From Sporolactobacillus shoreicorticis (GTDB taxonomy: Bacteria > Bacillota > Bacilli > Bacillales > Sporolactobacillaceae): a stretch of 64,000 nucleotides of DNA. Of the stretch, positions 53,137 through 63,098 are shown in pieces; within the stretch, counting starts at the first letter, position 1; each line of letters opens with the position of its first letter. The stretch lies in assembly GCF_024125445.1 (NCBI RefSeq), contig NZ_JAMXWM010000002.1, positions 124,001-188,000 of the forward strand, read 5' to 3'. The translations under genes were made by a program, and so were the position numbers. Under the pieces are notes generated by a model. That model was not told the DNA's origin. It saw only the letters and a program-made list of their open reading frames with translations, and ran no database searches.

Positions 53137-54135
53137 TTATGCTTTCCGATCTTGATAGCCATATGGATGCTTCACATGCCAGTTCCAGGCGGTTTGGATG
53201 ATGTCATGAATATCGTCATAGTTCGGCTGCCAGTGAAGCGTTTTTCGAGCTTTATCACTGGCGGCGATCAATGTTGTCGGGTCACCTGCTCTTCGCGGAG
53301 CAATCTGTGCCGGTATTTCTTTCTTTGTTGTTTGGCGGGCAGCCTCTAAGATTTGCTTAACGGAAAATCCGGTTGCTGATCCGAGATTGAAGGCGTCGCT
53401 CTTGCCACCGTTCTTTAAGTATTCAACGGCCAGAATGTGTGCGTCTGCCAAGTCGATCACGTGCACGTAATCACGAACGTTTGTGCCGTCCGGCGTGTCA
53501 TAGTCATCACCAAAGATTTTCAATTCCGGGCGCTGACCGAGTGCGACTTGCAGAACGACCGGAATCAGATGGGTTTCCGGATTATGATCTTCGCCGATGC
53601 TTCCGTCCGGTTTCGCGCCGGCAACGTTAAAATAGCGGAGGGCAACAAAGTGAATGCTGTGCGCCTGATCGGCCCAGCGCATCATTTTTTCCATTGCCAG
53701 TTTACTTTCGCCGTACGGATTTGTCGGCACCTGAGCATCGGTTTCATAGATCGGGATCTGCTCCGGTTCCCCGTAAGTAGCGGCTGTGGAAGAGAAGACA
53801 ATGCGCGTGACATGAAAGTCATTCATCGCTTTAAGCAGGCTGATCATGCCGCCGATGTTGTTATCAAAATATTTTAATGGTTTTTCCATTGATTCACCGA
53901 CAAGGGAATTTGCGGCAAAATGAATTACACCGTCAATTTTTTCATTATCGAATACGTTGTTAAGGAAATCCTGATCGCGAATGTCTCCTTCATAGAAAAC
54001 CGCCTTTTCATGAACAGCCGCGCGATGCCCGGTTGACAAATTATCAATAACCACAACTGAATAGCCTTTTTCGATCAGACGATCAACGGTATGTGAGCCG
54101 ATATAACCTGCCCCGCCAACTACGAGAATAGACAT
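53137..54135 (-). CDS. galE: UDP-glucose 4-epimerase
   Basis: A 332-residue extended SDR that interconverts UDP-galactose and UDP-glucose with tightly bound [17 protein letters not shown] (NAD site), STAATYGEP (serine), [12 protein letters not shown] (Tyr-X3-Lys), then YFNVAGA and [16 protein letters not shown] identify GalE. Gap to galK is five bases, to galT eleven. It has GGAGGTTTAAAT before the ATG. Confidence 0.96.
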   Translation of the reverse strand: MSILVVGGAGYIGSHTVDRLIEKGYSVVVIDNLSTGHRAAVHEKAVFYEGDIRDQDFLNNVFDNEKIDGVIHFAANSLVGESMEKPLKYFDNNIGGMISLLKAMNDFHVTRIVFSSTAATYGEPEQIPIYETDAQVPTNPYGESKLAMEKMMRWADQAHSIHFVALRYFNVAGAKPDGSIGEDHNPETHLIPVVLQVALGQRPELKIFGDDYDTPDGTNVRDYVHVIDLADAHILAVEYLKNGGKSDAFNLGSATGFSVKQILEAARQTTKKEIPAQIAPRRAGDPTTLIAASDKARKTLHWQPNYDDIHDIIQTAWNWHVKHPYGYQDRKA

Positions 54136-54139
54136 AGAT

Positions 54140-55324
54140 TTAAACCTCCGAAACTGTTAGATTTTTTGCACCGTCCGCAATTTCCGCAATATAAAAAGAA
54201 GGTGCGTAGCCAATCGTTTGTTCATAAATCCGGCCGACATTTTTCTGAAACTGATCTGTCTGCTTTTTTTGCACGATCGCAATGGCGCATCCGCCGAATC
54301 CGGCGCCGGTCATTCTGGCACCGAGCACGCCGGGCTGCCGCCATGCGGCTTCAACTAAGGTATCCAGCTCCCTGCCGGTGACTTCATAATCATATTTCAG
54401 TGACACATGCGATGCGTTGACCAGCCTTCCGAATGTATCCAGATCACCGTTGGTCAGAGCCTCCCGTGCTTTCAGTGTGCGCTGGTTTTCGGAAACCGCG
54501 TGGCGTGCGCGTTTCAGCAGGTTTTCTTTGCTTATTAAATAGGCGTATTCATCAAAATGGTTGTTGTCAAGGTCGCCTAATGAATGGATGTCGAGCTTGA
54601 CTTGCAATTCTTTCAACGCTTCTTCGCACTCGCCACGACGTTCATTATACTTCGAATCTGCCAATTCACGTCGTTTATTGGTGTTCATAATAATAATCAC
54701 ATGATCACTGAGCTCGACTGGAACCAAATTATACGTTAACGTATTTGTATCAAGAAGAATTGCACGGTCAGCTTTGCCCATTCCTACAGCAAATTGATCC
54801 ATAATGCCTGAATTCACACCAATAAATTTGTTCTCAACCTCTTTTCCGATTTTAACGAGATCAAGCCGATCAATATCAAGATTAAATAAATCTTCCAGGA
54901 TCACGCCAGTTAACAATTCGATGGATGCTGAAGAAGAAAGCCCGGCGCCGTTCGGAATATTGCCAAAGAAATAGATGTTCATTCCATGATCAATCCGGTA
55001 TCCTCGTTCTTTTAGAAAATGAATGACGCCTTTCGGATAATTCGTCCACTGGTCCTTTGATGCATAGGACAGATCATTGACATCAAAGGAAATCGTTCCT
55101 AATTCACTAAAATTCTCTGAATATAGTTTTACCTTCGTATCATTGCGTTTACTTGCCAGCCCATATGTCCCGAGAGTAATCGCACAAGGAAAGACATGAC
55201 CGCCATTATAATCGGTGTGTTCGCCGATCAAGTTAATACGTCCGGGTGCAAAATAGCTCGTGGGCGCAGAGGATTCATTGCCAAATACTTTCTTATACCC
55301 CTCAATTAATTTAGTTAAATTCAT
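54140..55324 (-). CDS. galK: Galactokinase
   Basis: A 394-residue GHMP kinase that phosphorylates D-galactose at C1. [22 protein letters not shown] (galactose binding), [17 protein letters not shown] (ATP loop) and [16 protein letters not shown] are the three GHMP motifs. The ATG at 55324 follows AAAGGTGG; an in-frame start further up at 55405 lies inside the promoter. First gene of galKETM, under a promoter with a cre-like site. It handles non-phosphorylated galactose, complementing the PTS/tagatose route. Confidence 0.96.
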   Translation of the reverse strand: MNLTKLIEGYKKVFGNESSAPTSYFAPGRINLIGEHTDYNGGHVFPCAITLGTYGLASKRNDTKVKLYSENFSELGTISFDVNDLSYASKDQWTNYPKGVIHFLKERGYRIDHGMNIYFFGNIPNGAGLSSSASIELLTGVILEDLFNLDIDRLDLVKIGKEVENKFIGVNSGIMDQFAVGMGKADRAILLDTNTLTYNLVPVELSDHVIIIMNTNKRRELADSKYNERRGECEEALKELQVKLDIHSLGDLDNNHFDEYAYLISKENLLKRARHAVSENQRTLKAREALTNGDLDTFGRLVNASHVSLKYDYEVTGRELDTLVEAAWRQPGVLGARMTGAGFGGCAIAIVQKKQTDQFQKNVGRIYEQTIGYAPSFYIAEIADGAKNLTVSEV

Positions 55325-55363
55325 ACAAAAACCACCTTTTAATTTACTAAAATATCTACTTAA

Positions 55364-55401
55364 ATAGTAATGTAACTTTTTAATATATGCAATCCCTTTC
55401 A
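55364..55401 (-). promoter_or_regulatory. Promoter of galKETM with an overlapping cre-like site
   Basis: On the minus strand -35 TTGCAT (55392-55387), 17-base spacer, -10 TACTAT (55369-55364). TGAAAGGGATTGCA (55401-55388) overlaps the -35 and resembles cre with two mismatches, so CcpA repression is likely. Confidence 0.6.
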
Positions 55402-55420
55402 TCATGTTTTCAAAAGAAAT

Positions 55421-55732
55421 TTGCTGAAAATAGAAGATGATTGGCTAGTGGTAATATGTCAAATCCCTAAAGGCGAGAAATTGGAAGCTTTTCATGATTT
55501 TTATCCCAAAGTGTTTAAAAAAGTGTATATAAAACCTGCCTCACCTCAAATAACAACAATTCCCATTTACTTGAACATGGAAAAGAGTTTGAAAGGATAT
55601 GACAAACTGACTCTGCCTCGCGATTTTCTTTTGGATGGTTCGGGTGGTGTATACAATTGGTTGATGCTGAGCAGCGAATACACTAACCGTACCAATTTTC
55701 TTGCGGTTAAGACGAGCGCGCGTTTATATTGA
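55421..55732 (+). pseudogene. Uncharacterised open frame, probably a truncated gene
   Basis: About 100 codons read like natural protein ([20 protein letters not shown], then FYPKVFKKVYIKPASP), but there is no ATG or ribosome site at its beginning and it starts next to the gal promoter. No family is recognised. The IS110 remnant follows immediately on the other strand, so it was probably cut by rearrangement. Confidence 0.3.
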
Positions 55733-55734
55733 TG

Positions 55735-55933
55735 TCAAGTAATTTCTTTGTACTTTTGCTGGTAAAATGTCGATAGTCCGAGCCGTATTCTCCGGACCGA
55801 AATATTGGCTACAAACGAGCCTGACGTATTTAGCCAAGGCATGATGACTGTTAAACCGCTCGACATCACCAATTTCAGCGAGTAGACCGACTGCGAACCC
55901 ACTAGCCAATTTCTTTGACGCACGTGAGCACAA
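55735..55933 (-). pseudogene. IS110-family transposase remnant (Transposase_20 part)
   Basis: On the minus strand KKLASGFAVGLLAEIGDVERFNSHHALAKYVRLV matches the C-terminal helix-hairpin-helix region of IS110 transposases (usual form A-X2-L-X-AEIGD-X2-RF-X4-LAKY-X-GL). Upstream, in another frame, LNDKETSRLIQGIPQ continues the match, so it is frameshifted. Ends of the element are not visible. Confidence 0.7.
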
Positions 55934-56279
55934 GCCTTTGAGGGATGCCCTGTATCAGGCGACTGGTTTCTTTGTCATTAAGAAACATTATTTTAGATAA
56001 CCCTGAGTTCTGAGTTAGTAGATTGTTAATTATTTTTTAGTGAAGAAAGCATCGAGCCTATTGATTTCAAAGACAAGTTTAGTAATAACTTCTTTTACAA
56101 TATCCTACATTATAGGTGATCTAATGATTAAATAGAAATATAAGGAAAAATAGTTTGAAAGCAAAATTAATTTATAGAAAGCATTTAAATTAATTTTTGG
56201 GAAATAAGGAACTAGTTGATATGCCCAAATATTTCATGTCAGATCACAAAATAGTTTCCCTGAATTTTCATATCACAAC

Positions 56280-57150
56280 CTATTGCTTGATAGTTAATAT
56301 AGTTTTATGGATTATTTGGTACTTAATAGTTCTTCTAAACGGTTGAATCACATTCCTTGTACTTCTCTTTGAGCTCCTGTTCAATTTAAAAAAACTGATG
56401 AGACAATAAGCGGGTCCTTTTTTAGCGATAACTGCAGATTCCTTGGCCGATTTGGATGAAGCGCTTAATGTCTCGCTGAATTTCCTTCGGGCACAGCGAC
56501 TAACATCCGGCAAGAGTCACACTTTTGAGTTACTAATATTCCGGATGGCCCCGCCATCTGCGAATAAACATTTAAATATTACAAAAATTTAATCAGATGC
56601 TTAGCAGCGCATGTTGTTTGGAATTATAAAGAATGATTACCGGTCTTTCACGCCTTGTCCAATAGAGCCAAAGATAAGACCTCGGTGAAGCAGGATCGTC
56701 CCGGTTCTTTCAATTTCATCTGTGTACAAAAGGTCAGGGGCAACCAGGGGAATTTACACCCAATCGTAGAGGTGGAACCAATGTTCAGTTTTATGAAGCA
56801 TTCAATTGGTCGGTGTTTCTCAGGTAAATCATAATCAATCACTTTAACGGGGATATTTCCCAGCTTCTCCTGCTATTGCCCCTTAGCTTTTCTTGTGTTT
56901 ATAGGTAATCAACGGTCGGTTCAAAAAGGTTAAGATCTGATTCACTTTCATTGAATAATTAAAGTATTAACTGTTGCGGATGCGTCTTTTCGCTCGAAGC
57001 ATCGAATTGGCGTTTTTGCTGAGACAGAATTGTTCTTGGAACCCTTTCAGTTTGAGTGCAGTTTGGCATTTTGTTTCTTCAGCACATCACTTTCTCACGC
57101 AATACTTCAATTGTGAGTGTGTTTGAATCCGTTCGGTTTTCCATTTTTTA
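56280..57150 (-). pseudogene. IS66-family TnpC transposase remnant, heavily decayed
   Basis: Pieces of a TnpC protein appear in order on the minus strand in different frames. Around 57000-56950 lies QQKRQFDASSEKTHPQQL, then LILFNE (usual form FGASSEKT-X2-QL-X-LFNE). Around 56850-56800 lies VIDYDLPEKHRPIEC. Around 56510-56380 lies CARRKFSETL, then VIAKKGPAYC, the DDE-region WAHARRKF block. Many stops separate them. No intact gene remains. It separates the gal operon from the glycan locus. Confidence 0.65.
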
Positions 57151-57163
57151 TTATAATCGAAGA

Positions 57164-57211
57164 CGCGCACCCCTGTCTCTCATTTCTTTAAAAATTTGAG
57201 AGGGGTGCGCG
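57164..57211. repeat. Perfect 11-bp inverted repeat with a 26-base loop
   Basis: CGCGCACCCCT (57164-57174) pairs with AGGGGTGCGCG (57201-57211). There is no T run. It may be an end of the decayed IS66 element or a transcript structure. Confidence 0.5.
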
Positions 57212-57538
57212 CAATGATTTCTTTGTGTGTTTGACGCTGCTGAATAGACAGACCATCCGAGGACCAGCTGAGTCGATGTTGTTTGATGAATAGAAAAGGA
57301 CTTAAGCTATTGGCCTTCGGTCATTGAAAGTTCCTTTTTCTAAACGTTTGTAGCTAGCTCTACTCGTGTCATGGATCATCCTCCTGATCAATTGATAGAG
57401 ATAGCATCGTATGATTGAGTTATCATGAAAAGGTGTCCATTATTTGACCTTACACTAGGAATTCTATTCTGAATGTCTTTGATACAAACTACTTAGTTGT
57501 ATTCGTTGAGATACCGTATGATAAGCCTTGATTGCTCC
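57212..57538. other. Non-coding stretch downstream of the GH39-like gene
   Basis: About 330 bases. I see no gene and no clear terminator for the minus-strand glycan operon that ends at 57539. Confidence 0.4.
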
Positions 57539-59335
57539 TTAATGTTTCAATAGGGTAAATTGGGCATAATCTAGCTCGGCATAATTGGTATCTTTAGATA
57601 AAGTGAGCGTGTTCTCGCCTTGTTTCAGAGTTACCGTACCGTATTGAACGATTTGACGCGTACCCGTATTGTTGCTTGGAACGACGGTGTTGGTCCAACC
57701 AATCGTTGGTGGAAATACGATGTCGCTTAGTAGTTCGCCGTTAAGCGTAACCTTATCAGTTGCTGTTGTGCTCTGTTTATTTAACGGACCATTTGCATAA
57801 CCGACCTCAACTGTATATTGACCAGCTGTTGGGGCGTTTACAGTGAACGTAACGCCACTTTCGGAAGTATCAATTGTTCCAACAAACTGGTTAGCAGATG
57901 CATAACTAGCGGTGTTGACAACGGCCTTGCCACTCAACGTACTATTTTCAGCTTCCACTCGAATAGGATCGGAAGGGGATTTTGGTGTATATTGCAGTGT
58001 ATTGGTAGCGGCATTGCTTGACGGCGTGACCACTAGTCGGTATGCACTCGACTTCTTTAAGTTATTAATTGAAACTGAAATGGAATCGTTTTCAATGCTA
58101 AAAACACCGTTTGCCGCAATATTGGGCTCACTAACAGGAGTATCAACTCCATACCATGGGGTCTCTTCGAGTGTCACATGAGCAGAACGGTCATATACGT
58201 TTGCAGCTAAACCGGTAATTTTGACCGTGATTGCCCCATTTGTCCCACCAAAAATGACACTGGTTTTCGATTTATCAGTTGTTGTATTTGCAAGGCTGCT
58301 AAAATCACCGTTACTTTGGTAGGTACTTGTTTCATCAAGCTGTCCTGACATGTCAGCATACCACTTATATAACCAATAACCGCCATTTGGCTTTTGTTGA
58401 TCCGTTAGCAAGTTGTCCATGCGTCCATAATTGAACCAAAAGGCAAGGTCAGCGCTGTCTAATTCAGGTGCATTTTCAAAGTTTTGAATATAGTGGATCA
58501 TCTGTCCGGGAACGGCTAACTCTTGTGGAGCAGCATACTCGTTGATACTAATTTTACGTCTCGTAATACCAAGACTATCTTCAAGACTGTCAAGCGCGGC
58601 CACAGAATTCTTGAATCCCGCCGCACTCCATTGGTGCCAACTGATAATATCCGGCAGCGTTCCAGCTGCTTTAGCATGGGCTAAAAATGCTTTTAGCCAG
58701 TTGTCATTATAGTAACTTAGACTAGGTCCCACAATCTTGGCATCAGGGGCATGTTCCTTCACGATATGATAAGTATCGTCCCATATCTTGTAGAAGTCGC
58801 CCCATGTTCCGTTAGGATTACTTCCGTGGGCGCCCTGCCAATTCCCATTGGGTTCATTCCAAAGTTCATAGCCATAGATATCATTTGCGTAATCTGAATT
58901 CTGAGCACTCTGAACCATCTTTTTTACTTTGGCCAACCAGTCTTGTTCATTGCTGAAGTTGTATGGCCATTGATCGTAGATATCAGCTAAACGAACAATT
59001 TGCTTTGCGCCAATTTGATGAACTAATGGAGCGACGTTATTAAACTGGCCGGCGCCCTTTCCGACTTGCATTCCATCAGGCGGTGCTTGAGTGAACGTGG
59101 TCGGCTTTAGTGGGGAAAGCAAGCTTGCTGTTGGTGTGTTTTCATCTGAAATTCCGTATAGTCCGCCTGAAGCTACATGATCATCAGCAGAATTCGAAAC
59201 ATTTGGCCGAATGTTTTGTTTCGTGTTGACAGTTACTGAAGGTGAATCTGCCTTCGCAGTTCCCAATCCAATTCCAAAAGAGGAGGATAGTCCAATTGCA
59301 ATTGCTGTAATAAGTGATAGCCCTCTGCTTTTCAT
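57539..59335 (-). CDS. Secreted GH39-like glycoside hydrolase with C-terminal CBM35-like domain
   Basis: A 598-residue exported enzyme. A signal peptide covers residues 1-29 (hydrophobic ITAIAIGLSSSFGIG, cut after AKA). The catalytic (beta/alpha)8 domain of clan GH-A has acid/base Glu161 in YGYELWNEPNGNW and nucleophile Glu266 in RKISINEYAAPQE; this fits GH39 or a near relative. A beta-sandwich linker follows (about 370-460), then a CBM35/CBM6-like module from RVEAENSTLSG to the end. The ATG at 59335 follows AAGGAGCG. It is co-oriented with GH127 and an MFS transporter. GH39 includes beta-xylosidases and arabinogalactan-acting alpha-L-arabinofuranosidases, and the GH127 partner favours an arabinose-bearing plant glycan. 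Confidence 0.82.
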   Translation of the reverse strand: MKSRGLSLITAIAIGLSSSFGIGLGTAKADSPSVTVNTKQNIRPNVSNSADDHVASGGLYGISDENTPTASLLSPLKPTTFTQAPPDGMQVGKGAGQFNNVAPLVHQIGAKQIVRLADIYDQWPYNFSNEQDWLAKVKKMVQSAQNSDYANDIYGYELWNEPNGNWQGAHGSNPNGTWGDFYKIWDDTYHIVKEHAPDAKIVGPSLSYYNDNWLKAFLAHAKAAGTLPDIISWHQWSAAGFKNSVAALDSLEDSLGITRRKISINEYAAPQELAVPGQMIHYIQNFENAPELDSADLAFWFNYGRMDNLLTDQQKPNGGYWLYKWYADMSGQLDETSTYQSNGDFSSLANTTTDKSKTSVIFGGTNGAITVKITGLAANVYDRSAHVTLEETPWYGVDTPVSEPNIAANGVFSIENDSISVSINNLKKSSAYRLVVTPSSNAATNTLQYTPKSPSDPIRVEAENSTLSGKAVVNTASYASANQFVGTIDTSESGVTFTVNAPTAGQYTVEVGYANGPLNKQSTTATDKVTLNGELLSDIVFPPTIGWTNTVVPSNNTGTRQIVQYGTVTLKQGENTLTLSKDTNYAELDYAQFTLLKH

Positions 59336-59385
59336 CGTAATTTCGCTCCTTGTAGTAATATTTTTGATAAGCCAAATCAAAGGAT

Positions 59386-61362
59386 TTAAAATGTACGTTG
59401 ATTTAACCAGACAGTCATTTGTTTTTCGTACCGATTTGCCCAGGCATAGTAAGGAATGAAGGTTAGTGAACTCTTGTCAGCACCCCTTGGTTGATCGAAG
59501 GTATAGAGGGAGTCTTCTTCCGAATCGATTTTCAACCGGAAAACATCATCGGTCGTTAAAATTTCAACGCCATCTAAAAGCTTAGGTTGATAATCATACG
59601 TAAATGATGGCTTCTGATCCAGAACGTATAGCCAAAGCGGTTCCTCATTATCAACGCCTTCAACACAATAAACGATTGGGCCACGCTGAACAGCTACTTT
59701 TAAAGCATCTACGCTGACTCGAGTATTTGCGTGAACCAGATGGGGCTGCATGTTGAGATTAAGCGAGATGTCCGTATTGCCGTTCTCAATCGTAAGGTAG
59801 AGAATATCATTATTTAGCGTTGTGTTTACCTTACTGCCATCTACTTCAACGCTGTAATGATCAAGGCTCCAAGCAGGAATTCGGATACCAAACGTTAATT
59901 CACGTTCACTCGGGTTGGTAATCTGGTAACTAATATGACCATCCCATGGGAAATTACCAGATTGCTTAATTTCAATACCGTTATTAAACTTTGCGTCATT
60001 TGCAATAAATTGATGAGATAAAATCGTATTATCGCGAACTTCGTAAAGATACTGATCAAGCGATGCAATCAATCGGGTGATATTCGCCGGACAGCAGGCA
60101 CAGGCGAACCACGATGACCTGCGCGTTGCAATGTGTTTCTTGCCCGGATTGAGTTCACTTGCGGTTGGATCAGCTTCTAAAGGATTGGCATAAAAATAGT
60201 GCTTCCCGTCGAGTGCCATACCACTTAAGGCACCATTAAAAATTTCTTTTTCGATTACATCACCAAATTTCCCCTGGAAATCATTTGCAAGCAGCTGCTT
60301 TGTAAAGAAGGCCATTGAAACGGAAGCGCATGTTTCACTGTAATCCGTATCGTTCGGCAGATCATAATCGTAAGTAAATGCTTCACCAGTAACGGTTTGA
60401 CCAACATTTCCCGTAACATACATCTGTTTCTTGACGATATCATTCCATAAGCGGTTAGCGGCATCAAGCAATTTTTGATCCTTTTCAACCCGGGCAACGT
60501 GAGCCAATCCTGTACAAAAGTAGAGAACCCGAACGGCATGTCCGTGAGCATCTTCCTGTTCGGTAATGGGTTTGTCAGCGAAATAATAACGTTCTCCAAT
60601 GGTGCGCAGCTCTGGGAAGAAATCATTATCCAAACCGTCTGCTTCATTCTGTCGGTCAAAGAAGTCAAGATCTCGGCCTCTTTCAGTCACAAAGTATTTC
60701 GCTAGCTTTAAATAATCAGCATTCTGAGTTGTTTCATACAATTGAGCTAGTGCCAATTCGATCTCCGGGTGACCATCATAGCCGTGAATCTTGCCGGCTT
60801 CTGATCCAAAGTGGCTGTTAATGCAAGCGGCCATCTTTTCAGCAACATGTAGGGCAGTTTTATTGCCGGTTGCTTTATGATAGGCAACACCGGCTTCGAT
60901 GTAGTGACCCATTGAATATAATTCGTGGGACTGTTGAAGTCGTTTAAATTTTCTTTCCGGAGCTTCTATTTGGAAGTAGGTGGACAGATAGCCATCATCA
61001 TCCTGTGCATCAGCAATTAAATCGACAGTCCAGTCAGCTTCTGTTTTTAGCTTGTCATCTGGATGATACTTTAAAACATAAGCGACGGTTTCTAGCCATT
61101 TGTAGACATCAGTGTCTTGGAATGGATAGCCAAAATGATGGCCGTTCATTCGACCGGCAGCGATTTTCAAATTTGCAATCGCACCACTACGGTCGGCAGC
61201 ACCTCCCGCCGCGGCAGCATTAGTAATATCCATCTTTCCTTTGTCATTGATCATATCCCATTGGAAAGGGACGGCATCCTGCGCGATTAAGTCACGATAG
61301 CGCTTCCAAAAATTTGAAGTGATTTGTACGTATGCTAATTGAAGCTTAGTTAATTCTTTCAT
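59386..61362 (-). CDS. GH127 beta-L-arabinofuranosidase (DUF1680 family), cytoplasmic
   Basis: A 658-residue enzyme that removes beta-L-arabinofuranose from oligosaccharides. The residues of the zinc-thiolate site known from HypBA1 (Glu322, Glu338, Cys340, Cys417, Cys418) line up with Glu327, Glu343, Cys345, Cys423 and Cys424 here (motifs TGEAF, SETCASVSMAF and FACACCPANITR). The nucleophile is the cysteine of the ACCP motif. There is no signal peptide, so substrates must be imported, probably by the MFS transporter encoded just upstream. Co-transcribed with the GH39-like gene, 50 bases apart. Confidence 0.9.
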   Translation of the reverse strand: MKELTKLQLAYVQITSNFWKRYRDLIAQDAVPFQWDMINDKGKMDITNAAAAGGAADRSGAIANLKIAAGRMNGHHFGYPFQDTDVYKWLETVAYVLKYHPDDKLKTEADWTVDLIADAQDDDGYLSTYFQIEAPERKFKRLQQSHELYSMGHYIEAGVAYHKATGNKTALHVAEKMAACINSHFGSEAGKIHGYDGHPEIELALAQLYETTQNADYLKLAKYFVTERGRDLDFFDRQNEADGLDNDFFPELRTIGERYYFADKPITEQEDAHGHAVRVLYFCTGLAHVARVEKDQKLLDAANRLWNDIVKKQMYVTGNVGQTVTGEAFTYDYDLPNDTDYSETCASVSMAFFTKQLLANDFQGKFGDVIEKEIFNGALSGMALDGKHYFYANPLEADPTASELNPGKKHIATRRSSWFACACCPANITRLIASLDQYLYEVRDNTILSHQFIANDAKFNNGIEIKQSGNFPWDGHISYQITNPSERELTFGIRIPAWSLDHYSVEVDGSKVNTTLNNDILYLTIENGNTDISLNLNMQPHLVHANTRVSVDALKVAVQRGPIVYCVEGVDNEEPLWLYVLDQKPSFTYDYQPKLLDGVEILTTDDVFRLKIDSEEDSLYTFDQPRGADKSSLTFIPYYAWANRYEKQMTVWLNQRTF

Positions 61363-61398
61363 GTTAAATCCATCCTTTAATATAGTTTTGTTATAAGC

Positions 61399-62745
61399 TT
61401 ATTTCACATTCTTAATTGCCAAGATGAAGAAGATACCGATCACAGTGGCAGCAATTGATACGATAAATGCTAACGTATAATCGTTTGTTGCTGTCACAAT
61501 AAATGAGGTTGCCATTGGAGCGGCGGTTAGTCCAAGGGTGTTTGTCAGGTTACTAAATCCAATATATTTACCCGTGTTTTTATCAATTTTTGCTTGTTCG
61601 GGAATAACGTCCATATTCAGGGCACCATCAACTGCTAAGTAAACACCGTATCCAAGTCCTGCCAGGATTGCATATGCAATGATACCGTTGGTTGACTTAA
61701 CAAAGAGTGGGACAAGGGTGCCGATGATCATTAAAATTCCACCGGAAATGATCGGCATCTTTCGACGTTTAATGTAATCTGACATTGGGCCGGAAATTAC
61801 TAAACCAACCAGTGAAACCACAAGTGTAAACATCGATAGACGGTTCATTGATTGAGCCGCGGCTAACGTTGACTGTCCAAGGTAGTTTTCTAGAATATAG
61901 AGCAGATATTGCATCACCATCGTATAACTAGTCATAATTAGGAAACGCCCGGCACACGATTTGTAAAAGTCGTGGGCGCCTTCAAACTTTGGCGGTAACA
62001 AAGTAATTAAGACGTCTCTAATACCTTTTCCTTGTTGGAAGTCAGCAGTCTTTGATGATGGCTCACGTGGAATAATGGCAAGGGCAAGCAATCCAGACAA
62101 AGCAATTAAGACCCCACCGACAATAAAACCGACATTTTGGTATGATTGTCCCAGGAAGTAGGAACTGATAAACTGGCCAATAGGTAAGCCAACTGATGTG
62201 GCACCAAGACCGGCTGATAGAGTACCACGAACATTCTTAGGTACCCTGTCTGCTAGGAAAGCATACATTGGCGTTTGAATCGCATTTTGACCTAACGTAT
62301 TAAAGCAGTATGCCAAGGTCAAATTTAACGTTGTTTGGAATGATCCTAATAAGTAAAGACCGATACCGGCAACGATTGATCCCCAGAAAATCCATGGGGT
62401 CCGCTTACCAAATCGAGATTTGGTTCTGTCGGATAAAGTTCCCCAGATATAACCGGCAAAGAGTGAAACGAGCGATGTTACGGAAGTGATAATTCCGTAT
62501 GCAGCCGTTGGATTTACCATTCCAACATCCTTTAAGTGTTGCGGCAGCAAGTTACCGCCGTTAATCGTAAAAGCGGCATTGTTTAACACGGCATAAATGA
62601 CGAACGCTGCGAGAAAACGAAATACAGTGAGCCTTGAAAATGGTTTGCCGGTTTCAGGCGACAATGTGTCAGGATTAACATGAGCAGCAGGAATTGCGCC
62701 CGCCATATTATCTGCTGAAAAGAATAGCTTATGTTTTTTAAGCAA
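61399..62745 (-). CDS. MFS/GPH-type sugar transporter
   Basis: A 448-residue membrane protein with about 12 helices. IWGTLSDRTKSRFGKRTPWIFWGS (loop 2-3) is the hallmark D-R-T-X-S-R-X-G-(K/R)-R of GPH/MFS sugar porters; a repeat lies at PMSDYIKRRKMPIISGG. It likely imports arabino-oligosaccharides released by the GH39-like enzyme. The start is taken as the TTG at 62745, eight bases after AAGGGGAG; an ATG at 62769 lies before that site. First gene of the operon; two cre sites lie upstream. Confidence 0.88.
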   Translation of the reverse strand: MLKKHKLFFSADNMAGAIPAAHVNPDTLSPETGKPFSRLTVFRFLAAFVIYAVLNNAAFTINGGNLLPQHLKDVGMVNPTAAYGIITSVTSLVSLFAGYIWGTLSDRTKSRFGKRTPWIFWGSIVAGIGLYLLGSFQTTLNLTLAYCFNTLGQNAIQTPMYAFLADRVPKNVRGTLSAGLGATSVGLPIGQFISSYFLGQSYQNVGFIVGGVLIALSGLLALAIIPREPSSKTADFQQGKGIRDVLITLLPPKFEGAHDFYKSCAGRFLIMTSYTMVMQYLLYILENYLGQSTLAAAQSMNRLSMFTLVVSLVGLVISGPMSDYIKRRKMPIISGGILMIIGTLVPLFVKSTNGIIAYAILAGLGYGVYLAVDGALNMDVIPEQAKIDKNTGKYIGFSNLTNTLGLTAAPMATSFIVTATNDYTLAFIVSIAATVIGIFFILAIKNVK

Positions 62746-62831
62746 TTGAACAACTCCCCTTCGTATCATAAAACTTGAGTAGATAGCTGTTAACTAAATT
62801 TCCAACCGGCTTATTTCGTGATCACACCTAT

Positions 62832-62847
62832 ATGATAACGATTACAT
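62832..62847. promoter_or_regulatory. cre site 1 (CcpA) of the glycan locus
   Basis: ATGATAACGATTACAT, a full match to WTGNNARCGNWWWCAW. It lies between the promoter and the transporter start, where bound CcpA would block elongation. Confidence 0.75.
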
Positions 62848-62881
62848 AAAAACATAAAAACTTAAAAATATATACATATGG

Positions 62882-62915
62882 TGTCAAAAATAAACTTTTT
62901 TTAAAACGCTTTCAT
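62882..62915 (-). promoter_or_regulatory. -35 element and cre site 2 of the glycan locus
   Basis: TGTCAA (62882-62887) is a perfect TTGACA -35 on the minus strand; no good -10 is seen at the right distance, so an activator (AraC) may be needed. TTAAAACGCTTTCAT (62901-62915) reads ATGAAAGCGTTTTAA on the minus strand and is cre-like. Confidence 0.55.
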
Positions 62916-63098
62916 AAAAGATGTTAGAATGTTTATATAGTCATATAGTTCTTAATAAGATCATTTTTTCAGTGAACATAATGGTTACAAATAGATAAGA
63001 TGTTAAACCAACTATTATCAGTGAATAAACCAAGATGTTTGGTGTATTTTTTTGATGTTTTTATAGTTCAACAATTTAAATGAGAAGGAGCTATTATC

